This document shows, in pieces, positions 1 to 10,952 of a stretch of 22,500 nucleotides of DNA (position 1 is its first letter; every line of letters begins with the position of its first letter). The notes under the pieces are model-generated. The model saw nothing but the letters and a program-made list of their open reading frames with translations, searched no databases and had not been told where the DNA came from. This DNA comes from Theodoxus fluviatilis. Taxonomy: Eukaryota > Mollusca > Gastropoda > Cycloneritida > Neritidae. The stretch covers positions 354,036 to 376,535 of the forward strand of contig JAWQFJ010001229.1 in assembly GCA_034096865.1 (NCBI GenBank), read 5' to 3'. A program made the translations under genes and the position numbers.

Positions 1-711
1 CTCTCTTCTAAGCTGCTGTGCCTGTAAGGGAGCGTTGACAGTTCCTGGCGCGCTGCCAGACTCTCTTGTTTGAACCTTTCACCTTTGCGGTGCACGTCTG
101 GTCTGATGTTTTTGTTCTTGTTTTAATTTGGGGTCGGGTGGGGTGGGAGTGGGGGGTGGAGTGGTGCGTGTCGCGCGATGTGGTAGTGGGATGAGGAGGG
201 TGCATGGTTTGTTGTTGATGTTGTCTCGGTGCAATTTGGTATTTGTCACGTAGCAGTCTTGTATGTGGTAATGAAACAGAATACTATGGGTCGTGGATCA
301 GTGAGGACCTTCGAGAAATAATTTAGAGATGCTTCTGTCTTTTTATCATGTCGTTCAAATCAATTTCAGATTGAGCTACGGAATAACCATTTGTATTTCT
401 GTTTTTTTCCACATGGAAATTCATTTTGGAGAAATGTACGCCCTGTCAGCGTTGTACAGCGCCCAGTTCGGGTTTCATTCCTCAGGATGAGATGCTACCC
501 AAGTTTGAAACTCTACGATCCATGCACTTTTAAACACCGCACCTTCCAGCTGCGAAGGGACTTAGGGCCAACACCTTAACCACTGGATGAAAGCCCTGCA
601 TTGAACTCAGTGACTCTGCTGTGGAGGCCCTTTGCATGGGTTGTAATGAGACAAGTCTTTGCATGTGGAGAAGTCCAGTTATGGATTGATTTCATTGTGT
701 TTCTGTTTCAG
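1..711. other. Upstream flank or 5' intron of the P450 gene
   Basis: No coding feature is supported here. The stretch ends in a good splice acceptor: a T-rich tract then CAG at 709-711. It is therefore most likely an intron separating an upstream 5'UTR exon from the first coding exon. The first ~23 bases are followed by GTAAGG, which could be the donor of such a 5'UTR exon, but nothing else supports it. Short open frames here show no recognisable domain. Confidence 0.5.
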
Positions 712-861
712 GCGCATTTGGTGACTGGAGAGGACAAGATTGAGGGTGGTGTTCTTTGCTGACAATTCCTCCACGTTACCACCCGCCATGGCACTCCTGG
801 AGTTTCTATCCGTCCAGAATGTCAGCAGGTTCATCATTGCCGTCTTCCTTCTCTACGTCTT
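712..861 (+). CDS. P450 exon 1: 5'UTR end, start codon, membrane anchor
   Basis: The acceptor CAG ends at 711. Bases 712-787 read as 5'UTR and the start ATG is at 788-790 in a strong Kozak context (CCGCCATGG). Coding part 788-861 gives 24 codons plus two bases: MALLEF, then a hydrophobic stretch (FIIAVFLLYVL) typical of the N-terminal signal anchor that tethers microsomal P450s to the ER. The donor is GTAAGC at 862. Phase 2 joins exon 2 to give a Phe codon. This start is chosen because the anchor begins immediately after it and the frame matches exon 2. Confidence 0.82.
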
Positions 862-1741
862 GTAAGCAACCTTTTCCTCCTTAGATAGATTGACTATAAC
901 GTGTTTCGTTTTGAAACGTTCAATGCCTTTCTTTCTTGTTAAATTTCGTACTTTTCTACGGATGCCTTTGACCTTTTTTTGGCGTGATTTTTTTCCTCAA
1001 GAATTCTGTAGTGTGTCATATTACCATTTTTTTTTTAAACTGAATCTATTTTTCTGTTCAACCGAGGATGTAATGACCCCTTATCAATGTTTCTTTGAGA
1101 CACATGCTACTTGTTTCTTGTAATAAACAACACGTATTACTAAGTAGTCATGGTTGATTGTCTCTGACAACAACCTTCCCCAAGCCGACGCAACGTTGCT
1201 ATGTTTCTATGATTTGTGATTATCTTCTCTATATTTCAAACACTTGTATTTGCTGGTCAAGCTAGTCGGCTGCTAAGATCCTCTTCAAATATTGCACTTC
1301 TAGACATGATTAGTGTCACAGTTCTTGAACAAGTGGATCCTTAATCATGTCTTCCTCTGGCTTTTATTTTTTATAGTATGTGAAAACCATGGGCATATCA
1401 TGGTGTTTTTGAATAGCTCTTTCCCCACATGGGAATACTGAAATCAAACGGAAAGTTGCAATGCGAGTAAATGCTGAGGGAACTGGAGGTGCGACAAAAG
1501 TGTTGAATGTGACATTTGCTATGATTTATTGAAAAATTGGATGTGTACCTAAATTACAAAACCGACAAGATGCATTCCTGTCGTTTCTCTGAGCAATACA
1601 GATGGTGTGATACATGCAGTGAAATACACGAACCCCAAGGTTTAAAATAAGCAAAATATTTAATGAGACAAAATACTAAATGAAGAAAAGAAAGGTGTAG
1701 GCCTTCGGTAAGTAGCCTTCTAAGATACAAAAAAGGAAGAA
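862..1741. other. Intron 1, unique-looking part
   Basis: AT-rich intronic sequence between exon 1 and the (CA)n tract. No exon, RNA gene or mobile-element signature is recognised. The longest open stretch (890-1123) reads as low-complexity Phe-rich sequence and is not supported as coding. Confidence 0.5.
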
Positions 1742-1817
1742 AACACACACACACACGCACACACACACACACATACACACACACAAACACACACACACAC
1801 GCACACGCGCACACACA

Positions 1818-1854
<37 letters not shown>
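1742..1854. repeat. (CA)n microsatellite in intron 1
   Basis: About 110 bp of CA dinucleotides, with a few CG steps and one CTCTCT interruption, directly before the minisatellite. It is complementary to the (GT)n tract in intron 2, so the two flank exon 2. Confidence 0.95.
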
Positions 1855-1857
<3 letters not shown>

Positions 1858-1869
1858 GAAGGGAGAGCA

Positions 1870-2968
1870 GTAGAATAAACGACAAACTCTAACGTTCGTG
1901 GAATAGACGACAGACCCCGACGTTTGTGAAATAGACGAGAGATCCCAAGGTTCGTGGAACAGACAACAGACCCAAGGATCGTGGAACAGACATCAGACCC
2001 AAGGTTCGTGGAACAGAAGACAAATCCAAGGTTCGTGGAACATACAACAGATACAAGGTACAACAGACCCAAGGTTATTGGAACAGACAACAGACCCAAG
2101 TTTCGTGGAACAGACAACAAACCCAAGGTTCGTGGAACAGACAACATACCCAAGGTTCGTGGAACAAACAACAGACCCAAGGTTCGTGGAGTCGGCAACA
2201 TACCCAAGGTTCGTGGAACTGACAACAGACCCAAGGTTCGTGGAACACAACAGACTCAAGGTTCATGGAACAGAAAACAGACCCAAGGTTCGTGGAACAA
2301 ACAACAGACCCAAGGTTTGTGGAATAGACAACAGACCCAAGGTTCGTGGAATAGACGACAGACCCCAAGGCTAAGTGAAATAGACGACAGACCCCAAGGC
2401 TAAGTGAAGTAGACGACAGACCACAAGGCTAAGTGGCATAGGCGACAAACCTCAAGGATAAGTAGAATAAACAAAAGACCCAAGGTTCGATAATAAGACG
2501 ACAGCCCCCAAGATTCATGGAATAGACTATAGAACCAAAAATCGTGGAACAGACGACAGACCCCGAATTTTGTGGAATAGACAACAGACCCAAGATTCGT
2601 GGAATAGACGTCAAACCCCAAAGTTAATGGAACAGACGACAGATCCCAAGTTTCGTGGAACAGACGACAGAACCAAGGTTCCTAGAATAGACTACAGCAT
2701 CAAAGTTTTTGGAACAGACGACAGAACCAAAGTTTGTGGTACAGACGACAGACTCCAATGCCAATTGGAACAGACGACAGACCCAAAGATCGTGGAATAG
2801 ACGACAGACCCCAAGGTTAAGTGGAATAGACGACAGGTCCAAAGATCGTGGAATAGACGACAGACCACAAGGCTAAGTGGAAGAGACGACTGGCTCCAAA
2901 TTTCATGGAACAGAAGACAGACCCCCCAAGTTTGTGAAGTAGACGAAAGAACCCCCACAGTTTGTGAA
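1870..2968. repeat. Minisatellite, 27 bp unit drifting to 28-29 bp
   Basis: About 40 degenerate head-to-tail units built on TTCGTGGAACAGACAACAGA followed by CCCAAGG. In the left half (about 1990-2350) the unit is exactly 27 bp. Because 27 is a multiple of three, several frames on both strands stay open as repetitive nine-residue peptides. From about 2355 onward the unit switches to CTAAGTG-type copies with CGACAG and an extra C (28-29 bp), and the frames break. No splice-site or coding context supports expression, and it lies inside intron 1. Confidence 0.93.
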
Positions 2969-3095
2969 ACCTTATTAAATGATTTGTTTAGTCGGAACTT
3001 TTGGGTATGTCAACTCCACTGCATGTAAAAGACCAGCTATTTTGCTGATAGACCCAGCAGCCCCTTTGCTCAGTGTCTCGTTCCTCTCACTGCAG

Positions 3096-3192
3096 CTACT
3101 CATCTCGGCACTACCTGATCTTCCGACGAATGGGGGTGAAAGGTCCCACCCCCCTGCCACTGTTGGGAAACTTGCTGAGTTTTTTGAAGGGG
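3096..3192 (+). CDS. P450 exon 2: proline-rich hinge
   Basis: Acceptor CTGCAG ends at 3095 and donor GTAAGT begins at 3193; 97 nt, phase 2 in and 0 out. It encodes YSSRHYLIFRRMGVKGPTPL followed by PLLGNLLSFLKG. The GPTPLPLLGN block is the hinge after the membrane anchor that is needed for correct P450 folding, and it closely resembles the GPTPLPFLGN block of CYP3A proteins. The exon length is close to that of vertebrate CYP3A exon 2. Confidence 0.93.
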
Positions 3193-3502
3193 GTAAGTTC
3201 AAATTTGCATTACCATGTAACAAACCACTTGCCGGTTGTCTGTCCGTACCAGAAGTCAACAAGTGTGGAATATTTTCATGAGCAAGTTTTCCAAAAGCGT
3301 TTAGCGCTTTAAACAAATACTGACCTTCTTTAAACGTATTTGTAAAGGCAGTGCATGTGTGATATTATTGAGAGAGAGAAAAGATTCCGCAGTAACTGAT
3401 CTACACGTAAAGGATCTATTTCTGAACATTACGAAACAGGCTTTTCAACTTTAGGCACTTTGTTTAGAATTTCGAATTTTGTGTCTTAAATAAAGCATGT
3501 AA

Positions 3503-3514
3503 GTTTGTGTGTGT

Positions 3515-3561
<47 letters not shown>

Positions 3562-3568
3562 GTGTGTT

Positions 3569-3606
<38 letters not shown>

Positions 3607-3752
3607 AGTGTGTATGTGTGTGTTTGTGTGTGATTGTGTGTGTGTGTGTGCGTGTGTGTATGTGCGTATATGTGTGTGTGTGTTGTGTGCGTATATGTGT
3701 GTGTGTGTTGTGTGCATGTATGTTTGAATGTATGTATATGTGTGCAAGAAGA
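3503..3752. repeat. (GT)n tract in intron 2
   Basis: Long TG/GT dinucleotide run with scattered GA, GTAT and GC interruptions, opening the 2.8 kb compound repeat block. It reads open as Cys/Val repeats, which are artefacts of the dinucleotide. Confidence 0.95.
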
Positions 3753-4410
<658 letters not shown>

Positions 4411-4435
4411 GGGGAGATAGATTAGATTATATTAG

Positions 4436-4437
<2 letters not shown>

Positions 4438-4530
<93 letters not shown>
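4438..4530. repeat. (AT)n followed by (GA)n
   Basis: About 28 AT units (4438-4493) run straight into (GA)n (4494-4530), which then grades into the GATGA pentamer array. A perfect AT run of this length is self-complementary and prone to cruciform extrusion or assembly error. Confidence 0.93.
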
Positions 4531-4533
<3 letters not shown>

Positions 4534-6010
4534 GATGAAGAGATGAGATAAGAGGAGATGACATGAGATGAGGAAATGAGGAGATGAGATGAGATGAGGA
4601 GATGAAATGAGAGGAGATGAGAGGAGATGAGGATATGATATATATAGATGAGATGAAGAGATGAGATAAGAGGAGATGACATGAGATGAGGAGATGAGGA
4701 GATGAGATGAGATGAGAAGATGAAATGAGATGAGATGAGAGGAGATGAGAGGAGAGGAGACGAGATAAGAGGAGAGGAGATGAGATGAGGAGATGAGATG
4801 AGATGAGGAGATGAGATGAGACGAGGAAATGAGATGGGATGAGACGAGATGAGATTATGAAATGAGATGAGATGAGATGAGATGATGAGATGAGATGAGA
4901 TGAGATGATGAGATGAGATGAGATGAGATGAGGAGAGGAGATGAGGAGAGTAGAGGAGATAAATGGAGGACAGGAAATGAGATGAGATGAGGAGATGAGA
5001 TGAGATGAAGAGAGGAGATGAGGTGGGATGAGGAGATGAAATGAGATCAGATGAGATGAGGAGAGGAGATGAGAGGAGATGAGATGAGAGGAAATGAGAT
5101 GAGAGTAGAGGAGAGGAGAGGAGATGAGGAGATGAGAGATGAGGAGATGAGATGAGGAGCTGAGGAGCTGAGGAGAGGAGATGAGATGAAGAGATGAGAT
5201 GGGATGAGATGAGATGAGATGACGAAATGAGATGAGAAGATGAGATGAGATGATGTGATGAGATGAGATGAAGAGATAAGAGGAGAGGAGATGAGGAGAG
5301 GAAAGGAGGTGAGGAGAGGAGATTAGATGAGGAGATGGGATGAGGTGAGATGAGATGAGGAGAGGAGAGGAGATAAGGAGAGGAGATGAGATGAGATAAG
5401 ACGAGGAAATGAGATGAAGAGATGAGATGAGATGAGATGAGATGAGATAATGAGATGACGAGATGAGATGATGAGATGAGATGAGATGAGATGAGGAAAT
5501 GAGATGAGGAGATGAGATGAGATGAGGAGATGATATGAGATGATGAGATGATATGAGATGATGAGATGAGATGATGAGATGAGATGATTAGATGAGATGA
5601 TGAGATGAGATGAGATGAGGAAATGAGATGAGGAGATGAGATGAGATAAGAAGATATGATATGAGATGATGAGATGAGATGAGATGATTAGATGAGATGA
5701 TTAGATGAGATAAGATGATATGAGATGATGAGATGATGAGATGATGAGATGAGATGAGATTAGAGATGAGATGAGATAGAAGATGAAATGAGATGAGATA
5801 GGAGATGAAATAGGAGATAGGAGATGAGATAGGAGATGAGATAGGAGATGAGAGGAGATGAGATATGAGATAGGAGATGAAATAAGATAGGAGATGAGAT
5901 AGGAGATGAGATAGGAGATGAGATAGGAGATGAGATAGGAGATGAGATAGGAGATGAGATGAGATGAGATAGGAGATGAGATGAGATAGTACATGAGAGA
6001 TCCGATGAGA
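4530..6010. repeat. (GATGA)n pentanucleotide satellite
   Basis: About 1.5 kb of ATGAG/GATGA pentamers, with variants AGGAG, GATAGGAGAT and occasional tetramers. There is strong purine/pyrimidine strand asymmetry: the + strand is almost free of C. Higher-order units appear locally, for example ten-base GAGATAGGAT repeats near 5815-5970, and a ~120 bp segment at 4528-4560 recurs near 4645-4690. Confidence 0.93.
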
Positions 6011-6049
6011 TGAGATCCGATGAGAAATAAAGAAAGATAGAAAGAAAGC

Positions 6050-6235
6050 TAAGATAGATAGATGGATAGATAGATGGATGGATGGATGGATGGATGGATG
6101 GATGGATGGATGGATGGATGGATGGATGGATGGATGGATGGATGGATGGACGGAGGGAATGACGGAGGGAGGGAGAGAGCGAGGGAGGGAGGGAGGGAGT
6201 AAGGGAGGAAGTGAGAGAGGGAGAGAGGGAGGGAG

Positions 6236-6274
<39 letters not shown>

Positions 6275-6284
6275 GAGAGAGAGG

Positions 6285-6319
<35 letters not shown>

Positions 6320-6320
6320 C
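6050..6320. repeat. (GATG/GGAT)n, (GGGA)n and (GA)n tracts
   Basis: GATA/GATG tetramers at about 6050-6150, GGGA-rich sequence at 6150-6240, then (GA)n with few interruptions at 6239-6320. This closes the intron 2 repeat block about 75 bp before the exon 3 acceptor. Confidence 0.94.
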
Positions 6321-6395
6321 AGTTATTTAATGTAATGTTTGACTCCTGATTACTAATTCAAAAGTGTCATTATCTCATTCCATCTACTGCTTCAG

Positions 6396-6454
6396 AGCGT
6401 GCAGGAAGCGGACGGAGACTTTTACCTCAAGTACAAGAAGGACGGTTTCTTTGG
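6396..6454 (+). CDS. P450 exon 3
   Basis: Acceptor TTCAG ends at 6395 and donor GTACGA begins at 6455; 59 nt, phase 0 in and 2 out. It encodes SVQEADGDFYLKYKKDGFF plus the start of a Gly codon. The K-Y-x-K-x-x-x-F pattern corresponds to the CYP3A segment (HKKYGKVWGF), where a small exon of 53 nt occurs in mammals. It lies between the compound microsatellite block and the intron 3 repeats and is too short to be found as an isolated open frame. Correct phase on both sides supports it. Confidence 0.88.
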
Positions 6455-6915
6455 GTACGATGTCACTGTTTTGTATAAGCAGAAAGGAAACACATGACTT
6501 TGTGAATGTAAAATGAGATACAGTGAACATCATACAGTATTTTACAATATCTCAGACATTGTAGCTGTACGATTTGGTTAGTTTTTTTCGAGTTTATGGA
6601 CTTCAGAAGTCGTATGTGATTGGCAAAATTAAGATGACTCACGAGTAAGAAATACTGGAGTAATAACTTTATCGATCCAATCAAAGTATTGCACAAATCG
6701 ATGAAATGCATTCCCTATAGTGTTGATAGCAATTATAGACATTTAAAAATAACATTGTGCTATTCTGAAGAAAAAAAGGGAAATTCAAGCAAAAGTTGTG
6801 TCGCCATAGGGTTTTCGAAAATTCATGTCATGCAGTTTCTGCAAAACGATATTTAAAAGCAAATTTGAAACATGAAGCTGCAATGATTTGGTATTTATTT
6901 GAATATCATATGTAT
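6455..6915. other. Intron 3, unique part
   Basis: AT-rich intronic sequence with no recognised feature. Open frames on either strand are short and lack domains. Confidence 0.5.
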
Positions 6916-6933
6916 ATCATCATCATCATCATT

Positions 6934-6991
<58 letters not shown>

Positions 6992-7064
6992 ACATCATCA
7001 TTATCATCGTCGTCATCGTCGTTGTCGTCGTCGTGATCATCGTTATCATTATCATCATCATCAT
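6916..7064. repeat. (ATC)n trinucleotide tract
   Basis: About 35 nearly perfect ATC units, then degenerate ATC/GTC/GTT triplets. Because the unit is three bases, it reads as poly-Ile on one strand and poly-Met on the other; neither is coding. Confidence 0.95.
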
Positions 7065-7254
7065 TGTGAACGCTATTGAATTTTCTTCTGTGGACTGCAT
7101 TCCCTCCCTTTTAGGAACAACCGATGTTTAGCTAGTGCTGACCGTTGTTCAAGGAAATCCTAATGTAAATGAAAGCCCAAACTTTTGTATTTGTCTCTTG
7201 CAAAAAGAATTAATGGTTCATTCCATCTGTTGCAGAGTTGAACAGTACAAATTC

Positions 7255-7393
7255 GACTGGAAAACACTGTCCAATGGGGTTCTACTGTGCTCACAAGCTT
7301 TTGCAACCAGCATTGCTTCATCACATGACAAAGGATCTTTGCTCCGAAAGCCTGTGAGCACAGTAAAACTCCGCTGGACAATTTTCCCCTGGA
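7255..7393. repeat. Imperfect inverted repeat (foldback, MITE-like)
   Basis: Two arms centred near 7324: TACTGTGCTCACA at 7283-7295 is perfectly complementary to TGTGAGCACAGTA at 7353-7365. The match extends outward through TGTCCA (7268-7273) and TGGACA (7375-7380) with scattered mismatches. Arms are about 45-60 nt with a loop of roughly 55 nt or less. No clear target duplication was found. It could be a decayed foldback transposon or an intronic hairpin. Confidence 0.75.
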
Positions 7394-7515
7394 CTCTTTC
7401 TTTTCGAAAGAGATAAAAAGATGTAAAAGTAATCGTGTCTTTTTATATAGTGACTTATCACCCACGTGGTTTGTTAGTCCAGCTCTGGTCTGCCTCAAGA
7501 TATCGCGTGTTGCAG

Positions 7516-7612
7516 ACTGTTTGAAGGTCATGAGCCCATTTTAAATGTGTGTGACCTCGACGCCATCCGAGAGATGACCATCAAACAGTTTGCCAACTTT
7601 TCTAACCACAGA
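7516..7612 (+). CDS. P450 exon 4
   Basis: Acceptor TTGCAG ends at 7515 and donor GTGAGT begins at 7613; 97 nt, phase 2 in and 0 out. It encodes LFEGHEPILNVCDLDAIREM followed by TIKQFANFSNHR. It aligns with the CYP3A region YDGQQPVLAITDPDMIKTV...FTNRR, which covers the β1 sheet and helix B, including the conserved N-H/R-R ending. Intron position and phase match the CYP3A pattern. Confidence 0.93.
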
Positions 7613-8529
7613 GTGAGTTTCAATCCTGAATGTGATTCCCACTTGCTTTGAGATTTCCTGTGCATGGAGTGTCGCATTCCATCATTTCCGATCTTTCCAC
7701 AACAAAGATGGAACGTATTCTCTGCTATTCTACCTTTCATTTCGGCTTCACCGTGCTTATCTCTTTTCCATTTTCTCCTTTTTTTCTCTCTTTCTCCTAC
7801 TTCTCTATCATCTCCTGTTATTCTTGCATTTCTCTCTATGTACTTCTCATCTGGATGCTTGTCATCCTACTAATATGTATATTTCTTCTGTCCCTCTTTC
7901 TTTTCGTCTAATGTCTTTTGGGATAATAAGGTGGATGAGTCCGTCCAAGTTTGTACATGCAAATCTTGCTATGGATGGAAGATTATTTGATTCATATTGA
8001 CGCACTTTTTAAAAATTAAACTGTTCATGAGATGATCGCATCTAACTTGTAATGAAATGTGATGAATGAGATGAACATTTCTCAATGGTCCAATGTGATC
8101 CATAATTAGGCCTATATATTTTTAAAACATGAGTTTAAAAATAGGTTTATTGATTAACTCATGCACATTTTGCACTGAATATGAGTTATTTGGAGGATTG
8201 AATCTATCAAATCACGTCTGCGACCAAACATTGATATATTCTTCATGCATTTATACTTTATGGTGAGGTTTGTATTTTTCTGAGATGTCATGTATGTACT
8301 ATTGGGACATTACAGAAGTATTATGCATACACTCTTGTGGAGAAGACTCGAGCCGATGTATTCTTTTTGACAGGCTTCGGATTGTTTGTGGAAAGAATGC
8401 AAACATTAAATAGAATAACTCATGTTGCTAAAGAATGGATATTAAAACTTTTCCCGCACGTTTATAAATATTATCATATTTTACTCATCAAATTGTTGAA
8501 ATTTCACAGGTTTGGTTTTTCTTCCTCAG
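7613..8529. other. Intron 4
   Basis: Contains a pyrimidine-rich stretch (about 7735-7915) that gives hydrophobic-looking spurious frames, and otherwise AT-rich sequence. No repeat family or exon is recognised. Confidence 0.5.
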
Positions 8530-8649
8530 GTTTTTGAAGCTATTGACACCTTTCCGTCAACCCATTTTCTGATCCAAATGAAGGATGATCACTGGAAACA
8601 CGTGAGGAATAACCTCACTCCCGCCTTCAGCAGTGGCAAATTGAGACGG
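8530..8649 (+). CDS. P450 exon 5: C-helix (WxxxR)
   Basis: Acceptor CCTCAG ends at 8529 and donor GTAGGT begins at 8650; 120 nt, phase 0 in and out. It encodes VFEAIDTFPSTHFLIQMKDD then HWKHVRNNLTPAFSSGKLRR. WKHVR is the C-helix WxxxR motif, whose Trp and Arg contact a heme propionate. NNLTPAFSSGKLRR matches the CYP3 signature (SLLSPTFTSGKLKE). This is one of the strongest family identifiers in the window. Confidence 0.96.
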
Positions 8650-9569
8650 GTAGGTCTCTCTAATTCACTTTCTGCTGTCCCCTAAGTTAATGTTCATGTG
8701 CTGTTAGCCACTTCAGGTTTTATCCGATAGCAATGTATCTTCTGAAAGTCTACCATCGCTCTGATTTTATGCTGTGGAGTTTTTCGTTGTAATTGCTATA
8801 TACTGTGTTTTTTCGTGTATTCATAGACGTTACAATTTGCTGATGTAAGCCTCAGTGAGTCGTACATTTTGTTGTGTTGCTAAATTACTCTCTTGAAACC
8901 CACTTTGGGGATTTTCACTGCTTATTCACTCCTAACAAGCAACGTAGTCAAACAGTCTTCTTTGCCGACTCTACTTTTCCCTGCCAATCCTAAACTTGTT
9001 TAATCGTGGCGAGAAAGAAAAGAGAGAAAAAAGTCAAAGGTACACAACAAACTGCATGTTGTCCCATCTTCTCTATGAGCACTCTGTAATTTTGTTTAAA
9101 GCGTTTACAGCGAAATATAAACTTTTGCTTACGTTCACATGAATCAACTGTATACATGACATTTCTTAAAACACACACATCCATATGTCACAAACCGTCT
9201 TTTCTCTTTTCAATTGCCGACAAATGCTCAGACAAGGCAGAAGACAATCACCTTGCTTTCACCATTCAGGCAAAGGTAAAAAAGTGAATAACAATATCAG
9301 GATTTAATTATACAAAAGGATAAAGTCAAAACATGAATTAGACCTCGCAAACGCGTTTCAAATAATCTTAATCTATGGCGATTCTAACCGCCCTACAAAC
9401 AGACTCGGCCAGACAAGACGAACAACACAAACACACAGGGGATAGATTCTGTCACTGGTTCACTGTCAATTCCACAAAAAGAGGAACATAAAAAGGAACG
9501 TCTTCACCTTATCAACGCAGTCCATTCATAGCAGTCGTCACTGCTTCCATGAGTCCCCGTTAGGTCCCA
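8650..9569. other. Intron 5, left part
   Basis: No gene seen. From about 9250 onward the base composition changes (more C and A, fewer T-runs), suggesting a repetitive insert that includes the tandem repeat to the right. No terminal repeats or target duplication could be identified. Confidence 0.4.
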
Positions 9570-9850
9570 TTATGTTGTCCTCTTCCGTTCTCACGGACAC
9601 GGACCCTCCATTCGATGCAGGCGTCGCTCTGGTGGGCGGGCGGCGTCCTCGTTCTTCCGTCGTCCTCGTCCGCTCTCACAGACACGGACACTCTATTTGA
9701 TGTAGGCGTTGCTCTGGTGGGCGGGCGGCTATCATCGTTCTTCCGTCGACCTCTTCCGTTTTCATGGACACGGACCCTCCATTCGATGCAGGCGTCGCTC
9801 TGGTGGGCGGGCGGCTGTCATTGTTCTTGCGTCGTCTTATTCAGCACTCC
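9570..9850. repeat. ~85 bp tandem repeat, about 3 copies
   Basis: Units end in CTCTGGTGGGCGGGCGG at 9643, 9728 and 9814. The middle copies are 85 bp (9644-9728) and 86 bp (9729-9814), with a partial fourth copy after 9815. Each includes GACACGGAC, TTCGATGCAGGCGT-like and GTTCTTCCGTCG-like blocks. The GC-rich units stand out from the AT-rich intron and carry short spurious open frames. Confidence 0.9.
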
Positions 9851-9919
9851 ATGTTCAAGGCAGACAGAGAGTCGCCCCGCACTTCCATAACTGAAGCTAT
9901 TTCTCAATTACCAGTCCAA

Positions 9920-10025
9920 ACGTCTCCCTCCTTCAAATCCGTCCAATCTGACGTCCTCCAACTCCTTCGAATTAACGTCACCCCTTCTTCAAATTCGGTA
10001 ATTGGTGACGTCCTCAAACACCCTA
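9920..10025. repeat. Short degenerate repeat with GACGTCCTC / AACGTCACC motifs
   Basis: Three loosely repeated units (about 32, 24 and 33 bp). Each starts with a CTTCAAAT/CTTCGAAT-like block and ends in GACGTCCTC, AACGTCACC or GACGTCCTC. It adjoins the 85 bp array and probably belongs to the same repetitive insert. Confidence 0.6.
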
Positions 10026-10302
10026 GAATTCAGTCCATCACAACATCTTGCTGATACCAGAACTAAATGCATAATGACACAAATTACACAAATATCTAAG
10101 TACAGAACTTCATCCAGATTACTGATTAAAACATTATGAATTTCTGTACGTAACAACATACCTACACAAATGTGCGCAGTTTCAAAATGGCTTACCAAAA
10201 ACATTTTTGAAAGGGTCAGGCCTACCTACCGACCCCCATGTTTACCGCAATCACAGTTTTTGGGGGTCTTTTTCGCCTTATGCTTGGTATTATTTCCTGC
10301 AG

Positions 10303-10391
10303 ATGATACCCCTGATTCACGACTGCTGCCAGGAGCTGTTGCAAGGCCTGGAGAAGAGTGCTGACACGGGAAAAGATGTGGAAATCAAACA
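10303..10391 (+). CDS. P450 exon 6
   Basis: Acceptor CTGCAG ends at 10302 and donor GTATGT begins at 10392; 89 nt, phase 0 in and 2 out. It encodes MIPLIHDCCQELLQGLEKSA then DTGKDVEIK plus part of a Gln codon. It aligns with the CYP3A helix D region (MVPIIAQYGDVLVRNL...TGKPVTLK). The conserved TGK turn supports frame and identity. Confidence 0.93.
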
Positions 10392-10593
10392 GTATGTATT
10401 CATGTCTGTACCAGCCAGGACCATTCCCATGTTTTGTATTAAACATAATCTTATACCAATAACCAAATGATAAACATGGCATTTACGGCTTGTATGATAA
10501 AATGCATAAATGGCTTAAGCCTGTTTGTAAATGCGTCGCTGTTGTCCCTGTGGAGTTATTTTGTACATGAGAGATGTGCCGTCGTTGCTGCAG

Positions 10594-10733
10594 GTTCATT
10601 GGAGGATTCACAATGGATGTCATCGGCCGCACTGCTTTTGGACTGCAAACTGACACCCAGAAAAACCCAGACAACCAGTTTGTGAGGGCAGCGAACGCAT
10701 TCTTTGACATTGGGCTTGTTTTGTTGATTTCAT
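10594..10733 (+). CDS. P450 exon 7: helices E-F
   Basis: Acceptor CTGCAG ends at 10593 and donor GTAAGT begins at 10734; 140 nt, phase 2 in and 1 out. The joined Gln is followed by FIGGFTMDVIGRTAFGLQTD, then TQKNPDNQFVRAANAFF and a hydrophobic DIGLVLLIS end. MDVI-x-x-T-x-FG and NP-x-x-x-FV are CYP3A hallmarks ([20 protein letters not shown]). The exon ends with one leftover base (T). That conflicts with the phase-0 start needed by the next exon; see the finding on the exon 7/8 junction. Confidence 0.95.
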
Positions 10734-10820
10734 GTAAGTATTTGGTGCTATTGCTCTAACCACCTTCGAGAGACACTCTCACCATCTTTATGGTTGCGAA
10801 GGCTGTGTAGCATTATTACA

Positions 10821-10821
<1 letters not shown>

Positions 10822-10897
<76 letters not shown>

Positions 10898-10952
10898 TGT
10901 GTGTGTGTGTTAGTGAGAGAAAGAGAGAAAGAGACAGAGAGAGAGAGAGAGG
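10822..10952. repeat. (GT)n then (GA)n microsatellite in intron 7
   Basis: Nearly perfect GT dinucleotides at 10822-10910, then GA-rich sequence to about 10952. It is complementary to the (CA)n tract at 18423-18532 in intron 8, so the pair flanks exon 8. The rest of intron 7 (10953-11458) shows no recognised feature. Confidence 0.95.

Noticed and set aside
1..29. 5'UTR exon ending at the GTAAGG donor near base 25
   Set aside because: Plausible, but a donor alone at the window edge is not enough to call an exon.
8..205. Short Thr/His-rich frame on the - strand
   Set aside because: Low complexity, with no start context or domain.
1954..2403. Repetitive protein with nine-residue PRFVEQTTD-like units, or a CRISPR-like array
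   Set aside because: The 27 bp units are head-to-tail without unique spacers, all frames are equally open, and the array lies within an intron of a spliced gene. It is a minisatellite, not CRISPR.
6796..7131. Poly-Ile (+) and poly-Met (-) open frames
   Set aside because: Artefact of the (ATC)n tract in intron 3.
7640..8000. Hydrophobic, membrane-like frames in intron 4
   Set aside because: Produced by a pyrimidine-rich stretch. Overlapping frames all look hydrophobic and none has splice sites joining the P450 exons.
10051..10062. TGGTATCAG on the - strand as an initiator-tRNA primer-binding site
   Set aside because: Only nine bases match, to the plant-type rather than animal initiator tRNA. 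No LTR ending in CA is adjacent and no pol lies nearby.
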